Source: Subtercola boreus (GTDB taxonomy: Bacteria; Actinomycetota; Actinomycetes; Actinomycetales; Microbacteriaceae). From it: a stretch of 64,000 bases of DNA. Position numbers and translations under genes: made by a program. The stretch is taken from contig NZ_VFOO01000001.1 in the NCBI RefSeq assembly GCF_006716115.1, positions 3,596,001-3,660,000 on the forward strand. The letters are read 5' to 3'. The notes below the pieces were generated by a model that did no database searches, was not told the DNA's origin, and saw only the letters and a list, made by a program, of their open reading frames with translations. Positions 51,273-60,371 of the stretch are shown here, one piece after another. How positions within the stretch are numbered: the stretch's first letter is position 1; each line of letters starts with the position of its first letter.

Positions 51273-52520
51273 ATGGATGCCGCACCGCCCAAGGCGACCT
51301 CGGATCGCCTCCTCATCGCCATTCTGCTGGCGATCATCCCGATCAGCCAGATCCCGATCGACGCCTACACTCCGGCCATCCCCGACATGATCACGGAGCT
51401 CGGCGCCAGCTCGACGCTCGTGCAGAACACCGTCTCGGCGTACGTGCTCGGCATGAGCATCGGACTCCTGCCGATCGGCATCATCGCCGACGCGAGGGGC
51501 CGGAAACCCACGCTGCTCGTCTGCCTGGCCCTGCTGTTCGTTGCGAGCATCGGCTGCGCGCTGACCACCGACGTCTACACGCTGCTCGCCCTGCGGTTCG
51601 TGCAGGGCCTCGGCGGCTGCGCGACCATGGTCATCGTCTACGCGATCGCGGCCGACCGCTTCCGCGGAACCCGGCTGACCTCGATCTCGGGCCTGCTCGG
51701 CGCCTCGTGGGGGCTCGCGCCCGTGATCGCCCCCGCGATCGGCGGACTGCTGGTGCAGTACATCTCGTGGCGCGGCATCTTCGTGCTCATCGCCGTCTCG
51801 GCGATCGCCGCGGCCGCCGCGATCGTCTTCCTGCTGCCCGAGACGCTCGCCGTGGAGAAGCGCACGCCCATCGACCTGCGGGAGATCGGGGGAGTGCTCG
51901 CTTCGACCCTCCGCCGTCGCATCTTCATCGGACTGACGCTCGTCTTCGCCGTCTTCGCTGTGGCGCAGCTGCTCTTCGGGGTGGTCGCGCCGTTGCTCTA
52001 CGAAACGCAGCTGGGGCTGACCCCGGGGATGTACGGCCTTGTCGCGCTGCTGATCGGTGCTGCGAACCTCGCGGGCGAACTCTCGACGGCGCACTTCGCC
52101 ACCCGGGTGTCGCCGAGGGTGCTGGGGTTCGCGGCTCTCGTCTCGTTCTCGGCGGGGGCGATCATCCTGAGCCTCAGCGGAGTGCTCGTGGGGCCGCACT
52201 TCGTCTGGATCACAGTGGGTGGGATGCTCGCCCTCGCCGGCTGCGGAGCCCTCTGCCCGCTCGCCTACGGTCTCACGCTCGGCAAGTTCGATCGCAACCT
52301 CGGCCTGGTCGGCGGGCTGACGAGCGCGATCTGCTACCTGTTCGTGGCGGTCACCATGTCGGCCGCCTCGGCACTTCCGGACAACTCGCAGGCGCCGCTC
52401 GGCTTCGTCTACGTGGGGGTGGCGGTCGTGGGTGTGGTGCTGCTGGCGCTCTGCCTGCCCGGTGCGCGGGCGCTGCGCCGCGCATCCGGAGCCGCCGCAG
52501 ATCTGCATGCGAAAGCATAG
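51273..52520 (+). CDS. Bcr/CflA-like MFS drug exporter
   Basis: A 415-residue transporter with twelve segments. IPISQIPIDAYTPAIPDMITELG and LLPIGIIADARGRKP (motif A) followed by RFVQGLGGCATMVIVYAIAAD are typical of the Bcr/CflA multidrug family. GGGGGAA precedes the ATG. Divergent from the VOC gene, with 68 bp between, so the palindrome at 51204 might control both. Confidence 0.9.
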   Translation: MDAAPPKATSDRLLIAILLAIIPISQIPIDAYTPAIPDMITELGASSTLVQNTVSAYVLGMSIGLLPIGIIADARGRKPTLLVCLALLFVASIGCALTTDVYTLLALRFVQGLGGCATMVIVYAIAADRFRGTRLTSISGLLGASWGLAPVIAPAIGGLLVQYISWRGIFVLIAVSAIAAAAAIVFLLPETLAVEKRTPIDLREIGGVLASTLRRRIFIGLTLVFAVFAVAQLLFGVVAPLLYETQLGLTPGMYGLVALLIGAANLAGELSTAHFATRVSPRVLGFAALVSFSAGAIILSLSGVLVGPHFVWITVGGMLALAGCGALCPLAYGLTLGKFDRNLGLVGGLTSAICYLFVAVTMSAASALPDNSQAPLGFVYVGVAVVGVVLLALCLPGARALRRASGAAADLHAKA

Positions 52521-52560
52521 AAATGGGAATATCACGGGGTCGCCCGGCGCTGTACGGGGC

Positions 52561-53610
52561 ATGAAGAAGAAGATCGGGTTCCTGTCGTTCGGCCACTACC
52601 AGCCTGTGGTCGGGTCGCGTGCGCGAACGGCGAAGGATGCTCTGCTGCAGTCGATCGAACTCGCAGAGGCCGCTGAGGAGCTGGGCATCGACGGCGCGTA
52701 CGTACGCGTGCACCACTTCGCCCGCCAGCTCGCCTCGCCGTTCCCGCTGCTCGCGGCGATGGGCGCACGAACGAAGACGATCGAACTCGGCACGGCCGTG
52801 ATCGACATGCGGTACGAGAACCCGCTCGCGATGGCCGAGAACGCGGCCGCGGCCGACCTCATCGCCAGCGAGAGACTGCAACTCGGCATGAGCCGCGGCT
52901 CGCCCGAGACGGCCCTTCGCGGCTCCGAGGCGTTCGGCTACGTGCCCGCCGAGGGCGAGACGGATGCCGACCTCGCCCGCACGCACACAGCCATCTTCCG
53001 CGCCGCCATCGCGGGCGCAGGAGTTGTGCACCCCAACCCGCAGATGTCCCGCTCGACCACGCCGCTGGCCATCGAGCCACAGTCCCCGTCGCTCGGCGAC
53101 CGCATCTGGTGGGGTTCCGGCACCCGCGCGACCGCCGTCTGGGCGGCCGAGCAGGGCATGAACCTGCAGTCGTCTACCCTGCTCACCGAGGACACTGGCG
53201 TGCCGTTCGACGAACTGCAGGCCGAGCAGATCCAGCTCTACCGTGACGCGTGGAAGGCGGCCGGGCACCTCCGCGAGCCCCGCGTCTCTGTCTCCCGCAG
53301 CGTCATCCCCATCACGACCGACCTCGACCGCCGCTACTTCGGTGTGGGCGCCCGCGACGACGCCGAAGACCAGGTCGGCTACCTCGACGGCGGGATCGCG
53401 CGCTTCGGCAAGAGCTACACCGGCGAGCCCGACGTGATCGCGGCGCAACTCGCGGCCGACGCGGCGGTGCAGGCCGCAGACACCGTGCTGCTCACCGTGC
53501 CGAACCAGCTCGGCGTCGAGTACAACGCGCACCTGCTCGAATCGATCGCCCGCTACGTCGCCCCCGCCTTCGGCTGGACCCCGGCGAACGCGGTCCCAGC
53601 TGCCGTCTGA
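52561..53610 (+). CDS. Luciferase-like (LLM) flavin-dependent oxidoreductase
   Basis: A 349-residue TIM-barrel protein of the luciferase-like family: KKIGFLSFGHYQPVVGSRARTAKDALLQSIELAEAAEELGIDGAYVRVHHFARQLASPFPLLAAMGARTKTIELGTAVIDMRYENPLAMAENAAAADLIASERLQLGMSRGSPE. It resembles the alkanal-monooxygenase-like and YhbW-like group; whether it uses FMNH2 or F420 cannot be decided. It starts 40 bp after the MFS stop. Third LLM gene of the window and not part of the operon at 12.5 kb. Confidence 0.87.
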   Translation: MKKKIGFLSFGHYQPVVGSRARTAKDALLQSIELAEAAEELGIDGAYVRVHHFARQLASPFPLLAAMGARTKTIELGTAVIDMRYENPLAMAENAAAADLIASERLQLGMSRGSPETALRGSEAFGYVPAEGETDADLARTHTAIFRAAIAGAGVVHPNPQMSRSTTPLAIEPQSPSLGDRIWWGSGTRATAVWAAEQGMNLQSSTLLTEDTGVPFDELQAEQIQLYRDAWKAAGHLREPRVSVSRSVIPITTDLDRRYFGVGARDDAEDQVGYLDGGIARFGKSYTGEPDVIAAQLAADAAVQAADTVLLTVPNQLGVEYNAHLLESIARYVAPAFGWTPANAVPAAV

Positions 53611-53625
53611 TCCCGGCCCGGGCCG

Positions 53626-54189
53626 TCAGCAGGCGGGCTCGGCCAGCACCTTCACGAACGCCGACGTCTGGTATACGGCCTCGTAGATCCAGCGAGCAGC
53701 ACCCAGAGGCGCCCGATCGGCCACCATGCGGAGGTCGCCCGTGAAGCAGCGCGACATGATGATGCGGGCGCGCAGGATGTGCGGGGTGAACGTGATCACG
53801 GTCGCCGATGTCCAGCCGTGCGAAGCCGCGAGAGACTGCAGCGAGCGGGCCTCGCCCTGCGTTGTGAAGGGCGACGGTGTGACGCAGTACACCGTGAACG
53901 TCTGGGGCTGCGAGCAGATCGCCAGCGCAGTCGCCTCGAATTCGGGGGAGTCGGAGCCCGGGCCCGGCACCGAGATGATGACGTTCGAGGTGAGTCCGGC
54001 ATCCACCATCTGCTGGGCGATCGCGATGCGGGTCGGAGTCGGCGGACCGATCACGAAGACCGCGTCGGTCGGCGCCGGGGCGTCTGTGTCGGGGTAGGCG
54101 TACAACCGAAGCCCGGCCAGCACGACGCCCAGGTTCAGCACGACGGCGAGGATGATCGCCACCACGTGTGCTCGCCGGAGCCTGGCCAT
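53626..54189 (-). CDS. YdcF/SanA (DUF218)-like membrane-anchored protein
   Basis: A 187-residue protein with one N-terminal membrane segment (about residues 9-28) and an exported domain: TDAVFVIGPPTPTRIAIAQQMVDAGLTSNVIISVPGPG, then CVTPSPFTTQGEARSLQSLAASHGWTSATVITFTPHILRARIIMSRCF. This is the DUF218/YdcF pattern, with the PFTTQGEA segment where family members have TxxEA. Four cysteines could form two disulfides. Role in the envelope unknown. It lies 10 bp downstream of purF and may share its transcript. Confidence 0.78.
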   Translation of the reverse strand: MARLRRAHVVAIILAVVLNLGVVLAGLRLYAYPDTDAPAPTDAVFVIGPPTPTRIAIAQQMVDAGLTSNVIISVPGPGSDSPEFEATALAICSQPQTFTVYCVTPSPFTTQGEARSLQSLAASHGWTSATVITFTPHILRARIIMSRCFTGDLRMVADRAPLGAARWIYEAVYQTSAFVKVLAEPAC

Positions 54190-54199
54190 CCTGCCACTC

Positions 54200-55657
54200 C
54201 TAGGAGTTCTGCGTGCGCTCCACCCACGAGAGGTACTCGGGGCTGACGGTGCCGGTCACGTAGTCGCCGGTGAAGCAGCTCATCTCGAGCGACTCGACCG
54301 AAGACCCTTCGATGATGGCGGCCTGCATGTCGGCGACCTCCTGGTAGATCAGGTGGTCGGCCCCCATGTAGGCGGCGATCTCGGGGATCTTGCGATTGTG
54401 AGCCACGAGCTCGTCCCTCGAGGGCATGTTGATGCCGTAGACGTGGGGGAAGCGCACGGGTGGCGCGGCGGAGGCGAAGGTGACCTTGTTCGCACCGGCC
54501 TGGCGGGCCATGTCGACGATCTCCTTCGAGGTCGTTCCGCGCACGATCGAGTCGTCGACGATCAGCACGTTCTTGCCCTTGAACTCGGTCGACATCGCGT
54601 TCAGCTTCTGCCTGACCGACTTCTTGCGCACGGCCTGGCCGGGCATGATGAACGTTCGGCCGACGTAGCGGTTCTTGTAGAACCCCTCGCGGTACTCGAT
54701 GCCGAGCTTCTGCGCGACCTGCATGGCGGCGGGCCGGGAGGAGTCGGGGATCGGCATGACCACGTCGATGTCGCCCGACGGAGCCCACTGCGCGACCGTG
54801 TCCGCGAGGCGGTTTCCAAGACGCAGGCGCGCCTCGTACACCGAGATGCCGGAGAGCACCGAGTCGGGGCGGGCCAGATACACGAACTCGAACGAGCAGG
54901 GCACCAGGCGGGCATCCGGAGCGCACTGCTTCGAGATCAGCTCGCCGCCCATCGTGATGAACACGGCCTCACCCGGGGCGACGTCGCGAACGACCTCGTA
55001 GCCGAGGCTCTCCATCACGAGGGACTCGGATGCCACGACCCACTCGTCGCGGCCCGATTCGAGCACGCGCTTGCCGAGCGTCAGCGGGCGGATGCCGAAC
55101 GGGTCCCGGAAGGCGAGCAGCCCGTGTCCCGCGATCATCGCGATCGTGGCGTACGACCCTTCGACGCGCTCGTGCACGCGCGACACCGCGTTGAAGACCT
55201 GCTCCGGGTCGAGGTCGAGGCCGGAGACCTGCTCCTGCAGCTCATGGGCGAGGATGTTCAGCAGCAGTTCGGTGTCGCTGTCGGTGTTGAGGTGGCGACG
55301 GTCGATGTGGAAGAGCTCCTGCGTCAGCTCCCGGGTGTTCGTCAGGTTGCCGTTGTGCACGAGGATGATCCCATACGGAGCGTTCACGTAGAACGGCTGC
55401 GCCTCCTGCTCGCTGCCGGCGTTGCCGCGGGTGGCGTAGCGCACGTGGCCGAGGCCCATCGTGCCGAGCAGCGACCGCATGTCGCGGGTGCGGAAGGCCT
55501 CCCGCACCTGGCCTTTCGCCTTGATGACGTGGAAGGTGTCGCGTTCGGCCGTGGCGATCCCGGTCGAGTCCTGGCCGCGGTGCTGCAGCAGCAGGAGCGA
55601 GTCGTAGACGAGTTGATTGACGGGCTCAGACGAAACGATGCCAACGATGCCGCACAT
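54200..55657 (-). CDS. purF: Amidophosphoribosyltransferase
   Basis: A 485-residue PurF, which makes phosphoribosylamine from PRPP and glutamine, the first step of purine synthesis. Translation starts MCGIVGIV, so Cys2 becomes the N-terminal glutaminase nucleophile after Met removal with no propeptide. HRGQDSTGIA and GLGHVRYATRGNAG mark the glutaminase part, and VLIVDDSIVRGTTSKEIV is the PRPP-binding loop. The ATG is fixed by Cys2. purM follows at 58.9 kb on the other strand, separated by the sortase operon. Confidence 0.97.
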   Translation of the reverse strand: MCGIVGIVSSEPVNQLVYDSLLLLQHRGQDSTGIATAERDTFHVIKAKGQVREAFRTRDMRSLLGTMGLGHVRYATRGNAGSEQEAQPFYVNAPYGIILVHNGNLTNTRELTQELFHIDRRHLNTDSDTELLLNILAHELQEQVSGLDLDPEQVFNAVSRVHERVEGSYATIAMIAGHGLLAFRDPFGIRPLTLGKRVLESGRDEWVVASESLVMESLGYEVVRDVAPGEAVFITMGGELISKQCAPDARLVPCSFEFVYLARPDSVLSGISVYEARLRLGNRLADTVAQWAPSGDIDVVMPIPDSSRPAAMQVAQKLGIEYREGFYKNRYVGRTFIMPGQAVRKKSVRQKLNAMSTEFKGKNVLIVDDSIVRGTTSKEIVDMARQAGANKVTFASAAPPVRFPHVYGINMPSRDELVAHNRKIPEIAAYMGADHLIYQEVADMQAAIIEGSSVESLEMSCFTGDYVTGTVSPEYLSWVERTQNS

Positions 55658-55887
55658 GCTTTGGCGGGCTCCAGACGGTAGAGAAATAGGCCGTGGTCCA
55701 GTCTATCGCCGGGGCGGGGGGTGGTTTCCCTGATCGGAGGATGCCCGGGGTCGCCCCGGATGCGTGCAGGAACTTTTTCCCCCGATCTGAACATCCGTGC
55801 ATCCGGATGCGCCCTCCCGACAGAAGTACTTGAGTGAAGGCGAATTCCGCCCGGCCCGTTCTGCGGGCGCTGTCAAGGAGGACGACC
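55658..55887 (+). other. Divergent promoter region of purF and the DUF4397 operon
   Basis: No gene seen. A CCGGGG-tcg-CCCCGG hairpin is at 55745-55759. GGAAC (55769-55773) is the form of -35 used by many ECF sigma factors and may serve the operon's own sigma factor, encoded at 57542; a matching -10 was not firmly identified. AAGGAGG at 55876-55882 is the ribosome site of the next gene. Confidence 0.4.
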
Positions 55888-56724
55888 GTGAGAAAAGTAG
55901 TGAAAACCAGAGTGCTTGCCGGGTTGGTGGCGGGTTCCGTCGCCGTCATCGGACTGGCCGTGCCAATGAGTGCCAGCGCGGCCACCGGAGCGAAGCTCTC
56001 GGTGTTGCACGCCGTACCCGACACACCCGTCGACGTCTACGTCAACGGCGCCCTGACGCTCGACAACTTCATGCCCGGCGACCTGGCCGGCCCGCTCGAC
56101 CTCGCGGCCGGAACCTACTCGGTGGCCATCACGGCCGCCGACGCTGCAGACGCCTCGAAGCCGGTGATCGGGCCGATCGATCTGCCGCTCGCCGACGGAG
56201 GCAACTACACCGCCGTCGCTCACCTGAAGGAAGACGGCACGCCGACGGCGACCCTCTACAGCAACGACATGCAGACCACCGCGGCGGGTGAGGGTCGCCT
56301 GACCGTGCGGCACACCGCGGCGGCTCCCGCCGTCGACGTGCTCGCCGGCGGCACTGCAGTCATCAGTGGACTGACGAACCCCGGTGAGAAGGTGCTGAAC
56401 CTTCCGGCCGGCACCATCTCCGCCGCGGTCGCCGCGGCCGGAACCACCACGCCCGTGATCGGCCCGACCGACGTCACCGTCGCCGAGGGCACGAACACGA
56501 TCGTCTACGCCTGGGGCAGCCTCTCGGCGAACAACCTCAAGCTTGCCGTGCAGACCATCGACGGACTCCACGGCAACCCGTCGGGCATCCCGAGCGGTAC
56601 GGCCGGCCTCGCCGCTGACAACGACGACACCGGCTCGCTCATCGCCGGTGGAACTGCTGTGGCTCTGCTGCTCGCCGCCGGGTTCGTCGTGCTGATGCGT
56701 CGTCGCAGCCGCGCAAACGCGTAG
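55888..56724 (+). CDS. DUF4397 surface protein with C-terminal membrane anchor
   Basis: A 278-residue exported protein. GTG start with AAGGAGG upstream; signal peptide about residues 1-31. Two DUF4397-like beta modules follow: AKLSVLHAVPDTPVDVYVNGALTLDNF (from about 34) and GRLTVRHTAAAPAVDVLAGGTAVISGL (from about 134). It ends with a membrane helix and basic tail (AGGTAVALLLAAGFVVLMRRRSRANA), the shape of a sortase-type tail, but no LPXTG motif precedes it. The downstream gene is a sortase, so it may be a non-standard substrate or simply a membrane-anchored protein. Confidence 0.88.
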   Translation: MRKVVKTRVLAGLVAGSVAVIGLAVPMSASAATGAKLSVLHAVPDTPVDVYVNGALTLDNFMPGDLAGPLDLAAGTYSVAITAADAADASKPVIGPIDLPLADGGNYTAVAHLKEDGTPTATLYSNDMQTTAAGEGRLTVRHTAAAPAVDVLAGGTAVISGLTNPGEKVLNLPAGTISAAVAAAGTTTPVIGPTDVTVAEGTNTIVYAWGSLSANNLKLAVQTIDGLHGNPSGIPSGTAGLAADNDDTGSLIAGGTAVALLLAAGFVVLMRRRSRANA

Positions 56725-56768
56725 TACACCAACCGAACGAAGTAGCCCGAACGAGGAGGAGAGGAACT

Positions 56769-57467
56769 GTGGGATCACTGGATGTTCGGCAGCGCCTGCT
56801 CCTCCTCGGGACGGCTCTCGGGCTCACGACGCTCGCGCTCGCGGGGTGCGCCGGTTCCGACCCTGTGCCGCTCGGCACGCCCATGCCTCCGGTCGTCGAG
56901 ACGTCGCCGACCCCCGTGCCGACCGCATCCGGTGCGCCGACCGCATCCCCGGTGCCGGCATCCGTTCCGCCCGTGCCGATCCAGCGCTCCGATCCCGGTT
57001 CGCAGGTGGCGCCGACCGTGGTTCCGCCGACGCGACTGACCATCGGCGCGGTCGACATCGACATGGCCGTGCTGCCGATGGGAGTCGACCAGGCGGGCCA
57101 GATGGAACTTCCCGAGGACTCGGGTCAGGCGGGGTGGTACCGGTTCGGGCCCGCGCCGGCCGACACCGCCGGAACCACCGTCATCGCGGCGCACGTCGAC
57201 TCGCTGGAGTTCGGTCTCGGGCAGTTCGTGCGGCTCCGCGACATCGTGGCGGGGGAGACCGTGACCGTCGCATCCGCCGATGGAACAGAGCACGCCTACA
57301 CCGTCTCGCAGATCACCCGGACACCGAAGACAGACGTCGCACTCGATCAGATTTTCGATCGGTCGGGGGAGCCTCGTTTGGTGCTGGTGACCTGCGGCGG
57401 AGTCTTCAACAGGGACACCGGCCACTACCTCGACAACGTGATCGTGACCGCCACCCCTGTCGCGTGA
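56769..57467 (+). CDS. Class F-like sortase
   Basis: A 232-residue sortase. An N-terminal signal or lipoprotein-like segment (LTTLALAGCAG, lipobox-like LALAGC) and a Pro/Thr/Ala linker precede the catalytic domain, with His142 (IAAHVDS), Cys209 (LVTCGG) and a nearby Arg215. The layout fits the small class F (pfam 'class F sortase') enzymes of actinobacteria. GTG start with GAGGAGAGGA just upstream. A lipid-anchored sortase is unusual. The DUF4397 protein next door is the obvious candidate substrate or partner. Confidence 0.88.
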   Translation: MGSLDVRQRLLLLGTALGLTTLALAGCAGSDPVPLGTPMPPVVETSPTPVPTASGAPTASPVPASVPPVPIQRSDPGSQVAPTVVPPTRLTIGAVDIDMAVLPMGVDQAGQMELPEDSGQAGWYRFGPAPADTAGTTVIAAHVDSLEFGLGQFVRLRDIVAGETVTVASADGTEHAYTVSQITRTPKTDVALDQIFDRSGEPRLVLVTCGGVFNRDTGHYLDNVIVTATPVA

Positions 57468-57541
57468 TCGGCGAAAGCGCCATCATTGTGCACGCGGCAT
57501 CCATCGGGCGCCTCAGCATCCACCAGAAAGTCCACCAGATC

Positions 57542-58099
57542 GTGACAGACCAGACCCCCGACGACGACGAAGCCCTCGTGCAGGGTTTCATCGACGGCGA
57601 CGACCGTGCGCTCGCCGCGGTCTACGCACGGTGGTCGGCGCTGGTCTACACGCTCGCCCTCCGATCGCTGGGCGACGTCGGCGAGGCCGAAGACGTCACG
57701 CAGGGCGTCTTCGTCTCGGCGTGGAGGTCGCGGGCGACCTTCGACCGAAACCGGTCGCGTCTGCCCTCGTGGATCGTCGGAATCACGCGCAACAAGATCG
57801 CGGATGCCCACACCGCCCGTTCGCGGGCGCGGGCACTCTCCCAGCAACTCGAAGCAACCGCTGGGCCGGAGCTCTCCGAAGACCCTGGAGACATGGCGGA
57901 CCGCCTGCTGGTGGCCGATGAGCTCAGAAGGCTCGACCCGGTAGCGCGGCAGGTGATGTACCTGGCGTTCTACGACGATCTGACGCACGTGCAGATCGCA
58001 GAGAGACTCACCCTGCCGCTCGGTACGGTGAAGAGCCACATCAGGCGAAGCCTGGAGAAACTGAAAGTCCGGTTGGAGGTGAACACCGATGCACACTGA
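57542..58099 (+). CDS. ECF sigma factor
   Basis: A 185-residue sigma-70 family ECF factor with region 2 (ALAAVYARWSALVYTLALRSLGDVGEAEDVTQGVFVSAWRSRATFD) and region 4 (RRLDPVARQVMYLAFYDDLTHVQIAERLTLPLGTVKSHIRRSLEKLKVRLE). The GTG at 57542 gives the usual N-terminus (VTDQTPDDDEALVQGF); a GTG at 57464 overlapping the sortase stop would add 26 residues. The anti-sigma gene overlaps its end by 11 bp. Together with RskA-like anti-sigma it resembles the SigK group. Confidence 0.9.
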   Translation: MTDQTPDDDEALVQGFIDGDDRALAAVYARWSALVYTLALRSLGDVGEAEDVTQGVFVSAWRSRATFDRNRSRLPSWIVGITRNKIADAHTARSRARALSQQLEATAGPELSEDPGDMADRLLVADELRRLDPVARQVMYLAFYDDLTHVQIAERLTLPLGTVKSHIRRSLEKLKVRLEVNTDAH

Positions 58100-58901
58100 T
58101 CCCGACATCCTCGCGCTGCTCGCCCTCGGCGAGCCCGCGGGCACCGACACCGACCGGGCGCACATCGAGGCCTGCCCCGACTGCGCCGCGACGCTCGACG
58201 CCTTCACCGGGGCGGCCGCCGCGGGTCGCTCCAGCTCATCGGTGCCCACTCTCGTCTCGCCGCACGGGAGGGTGTGGGAACAGGTCGCCCGGGCCGTGGC
58301 TGCGGAGGCCTCGGTGCCGGAACGAGCCGCCGCACCGGAGGGTGCCGCCGCGCCGGAACGTGCCGCCGCACCGGAGAGTGTCGGCGCGCCGGAACACCCT
58401 GTCGAGCGGCCGGCTGTCTCCGTACGGCCGAGATCGAAGCGCAGCCGTTTCCCGGTGCGCTGGCTGGCCCTCGCTGCCGCGCTCGTGCTCGCCGCCACCG
58501 TCGGTGGGGTCGTCACCACCCTCGCGCTTCAGCCGCGGGGGGACTCCACTCCGGGTACGGGCATCTCCGTGCTGGCCCGCGCGGCCCTCACCGCGCTGCC
58601 CGCCTGGCCGGGTGCCAGCGGTGACGCTGTGGTCGAGTCGAACGGATCCGAGACCTCCATGGTCGTCTCCGTCAACGCGGCCACCGACCGCCCCGACACC
58701 TACCGCGAAGTCTGGCTGTTGAGCGCCGACCTGACGAAGCTGGTCAGTCTCGGGCTTCTCGCAGGCGATTCAGGAACCTTCGCCATCCCCACCGACCTCG
58801 ACATGTCGCAGTACTCCATCGTCGATGTCTCCTCGGAACCTCTCGACGGCAACCCGGCCCACTCCTCGGACTCGATCGTGCGCGGCAGCTTCTCGTCCTG
58901 A
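58089..58901 (+). CDS. RskA-like anti-sigma factor
   Basis: A 270-residue anti-sigma factor. The N-terminus has the zinc-binding HxxxCxxC (His25, Cys29, Cys32 in AHIEACPDCAA) that marks ZAS-type domains, then an Ala/Pro/Glu-rich linker with repeats of PERAAAPE, one membrane segment (RWLALAAALVLAATVGGVVTTLAL, about 120-143) and an exported RskA domain (TYREVWLLSADLTKLVSLGLLAGDSGTFAIPTDLDMSQYSIVDVSSEPLDG). It would hold the sigma factor at the membrane until proteolysis. It starts 11 bp inside the sigma gene. Confidence 0.92.
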   Translation: MHTDPDILALLALGEPAGTDTDRAHIEACPDCAATLDAFTGAAAAGRSSSSVPTLVSPHGRVWEQVARAVAAEASVPERAAAPEGAAAPERAAAPESVGAPEHPVERPAVSVRPRSKRSRFPVRWLALAAALVLAATVGGVVTTLALQPRGDSTPGTGISVLARAALTALPAWPGASGDAVVESNGSETSMVVSVNAATDRPDTYREVWLLSADLTKLVSLGLLAGDSGTFAIPTDLDMSQYSIVDVSSEPLDGNPAHSSDSIVRGSFSS

Positions 58902-58958
58902 GCAGCTTCGCGGGCCGCTGTTCCCGCGCAGCGCGCCGGATCGGCGAGAATAGGACGC

Positions 58959-60065
58959 ATGACGAACAGCTATGCCGCCGCCGGCGTCGACACCCGGGCC
59001 GGAGACCTCGCGGTCGAACTGATGAAGTCCGCGGTCTCCCGCACGCACGGTCCGAACGTGGTCGGCGGGTTCGGCGGGTTCGCGGGGCTGTTCGACGTCT
59101 CCGCGCTCAAATCGTTCCGCAAGCCGTTGCTCGCGACATCCACCGACGGCGTCGGCACCAAGGTCGCCATTGCGCAGGCCCTCGACAAGCACGACACCAT
59201 CGGGCAGGACCTGGTGGGCATGGTCGTCGACGACATCGTCGTGGTCGGCGCGCGCCCCCTCTTCATGACGGACTACATCGCCTGCGGCAAGGTGGTGCCG
59301 TCCCGCATCGCCGAGATCGTGGCCGGAATCGCCCGCGCCTGCTCCGACACGGGCACGGCGCTCGTCGGGGGAGAGACGGCCGAGCATCCGGGGCTCCTCG
59401 GGCCTGACGACTACGACGTGGCAGGGGCCGCGACCGGTGCGGTCGAGGCGGATGCCCTGCTCGGCCCCGAGCGTGTCGTCGACGGCGACGTGGTGCTGGC
59501 GCTCGAGTCGTCGGGGCTGCACTCGAACGGGTTCTCGCTGGTGCGCCACATCCTGAGCGGAGCATCCATCGCGTACACGTCGACCTCCGACGAGCTCGGC
59601 GGCCTCGTGGGCGAGGCCCTGCTCGAACCGACCCGCCTGTACACCTCGCCGCTGCTGCGGGTTCTGGATGATGCCACCCTCGCCGGAGCCGTGCACTCCC
59701 TCTCGCACGTGACCGGTGGCGGCATCGCGGCGAACCTCGCCCGGGTGCTGCCGCGCGGCTCATGGGTCGAGGTGGACCGTTCGACGTGGTCGCCGCTGCC
59801 CGTGTTCCGCGTGCTGGGCGCCTGGGCCGGAACCACGCTGGAGAGCGCGGAGGGCACCTGGAACCTCGGGATCGGGATGTTCGCGGTGGTCTCGTACGCG
59901 TCTGCGGCGGCCGTGTCGGCGGCGCTCGTCGCCGACGGCATCCGCACCTGGCCGGTCGGGGTGGTCTCGACCGCCGTCCGCGACTTCGCGGGCGCGGGCT
60001 TCGAGCAGGGCGCCAAGGGTGTCGACGGCGGCGCCGTGCGCCTCGTCGGCGCCTACGCGTCCTGA
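58959..60065 (+). CDS. purM: Phosphoribosylformylglycinamidine cyclo-ligase
   Basis: A 368-residue AIR synthetase that cyclises FGAM to AIR. It shows SYAAAGVDTRAGDLAVELMK, STDGVGTKVAIAQALDKHDTIGQDLVGMVVDDIVVVGARPLFMTDYIACG, GCSDTG-type ALVGGETAEHPGLL and HSLSHVTGGGIAANLARVLP. A GAGAAT hexamer 7 nt before the ATG may give a leaderless mRNA. Convergent with the purD-purC gene. Confidence 0.96.
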   Translation: MTNSYAAAGVDTRAGDLAVELMKSAVSRTHGPNVVGGFGGFAGLFDVSALKSFRKPLLATSTDGVGTKVAIAQALDKHDTIGQDLVGMVVDDIVVVGARPLFMTDYIACGKVVPSRIAEIVAGIARACSDTGTALVGGETAEHPGLLGPDDYDVAGAATGAVEADALLGPERVVDGDVVLALESSGLHSNGFSLVRHILSGASIAYTSTSDELGGLVGEALLEPTRLYTSPLLRVLDDATLAGAVHSLSHVTGGGIAANLARVLPRGSWVEVDRSTWSPLPVFRVLGAWAGTTLESAEGTWNLGIGMFAVVSYASAAAVSAALVADGIRTWPVGVVSTAVRDFAGAGFEQGAKGVDGGAVRLVGAYAS

Positions 60066-60371
60066 CCCGCGGCGTCTCCTCCTCCCTCCCCTCCTCTCGC
60101 GCGCCGCGCCCCCTCGCCGCGCCCCCGGCGGTGCGCCCCGCACCCCTGCGCCCGGGCGCTAACTGCATCGAATCGATTCGAAAGGGCGCCAACTGCTCCC
60201 AGGCCGCCGCTTTCGAGCAGCTAGCGTCCCATCGAATCGTTTCGGCGCGGGGGCGCGGGGGCGCGGGCGCGCGAGGGGGCGCGCGGGGGCGGGAGAGCGC
60301 GCCGGGCGGGGCCGCGGGCGCGGGGGCGCGGGCGCGGGAGAGAGCGCGCCAAGCGGGGGCGCGGGGGCGGG
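60066..60371. other. G/C low-complexity region between purM and purD-purC
   Basis: No gene. The 3' part, 60245-60371, is a run of GCGGGGGCGCG-type repeats, and the 5' part is C-rich. An imperfect palindrome lies between (60174-60239). Confidence 0.7.
60174..60239. repeat. Imperfect palindrome between convergent purine genes
   Basis: Outer arms CGATTCG (60174-60180) and CGAATCG (60233-60239) are exact; inner arms GGGCGCCAACTGCTC (60184-60198) and GAGCAGCTAGCGTCC (60215-60229) pair at about 12 of 15 positions. A perfect 14-bp palindrome, TCGAATCGATTCGA (60168-60181), overlaps its left edge. Possibly a two-way terminator. Confidence 0.7.
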
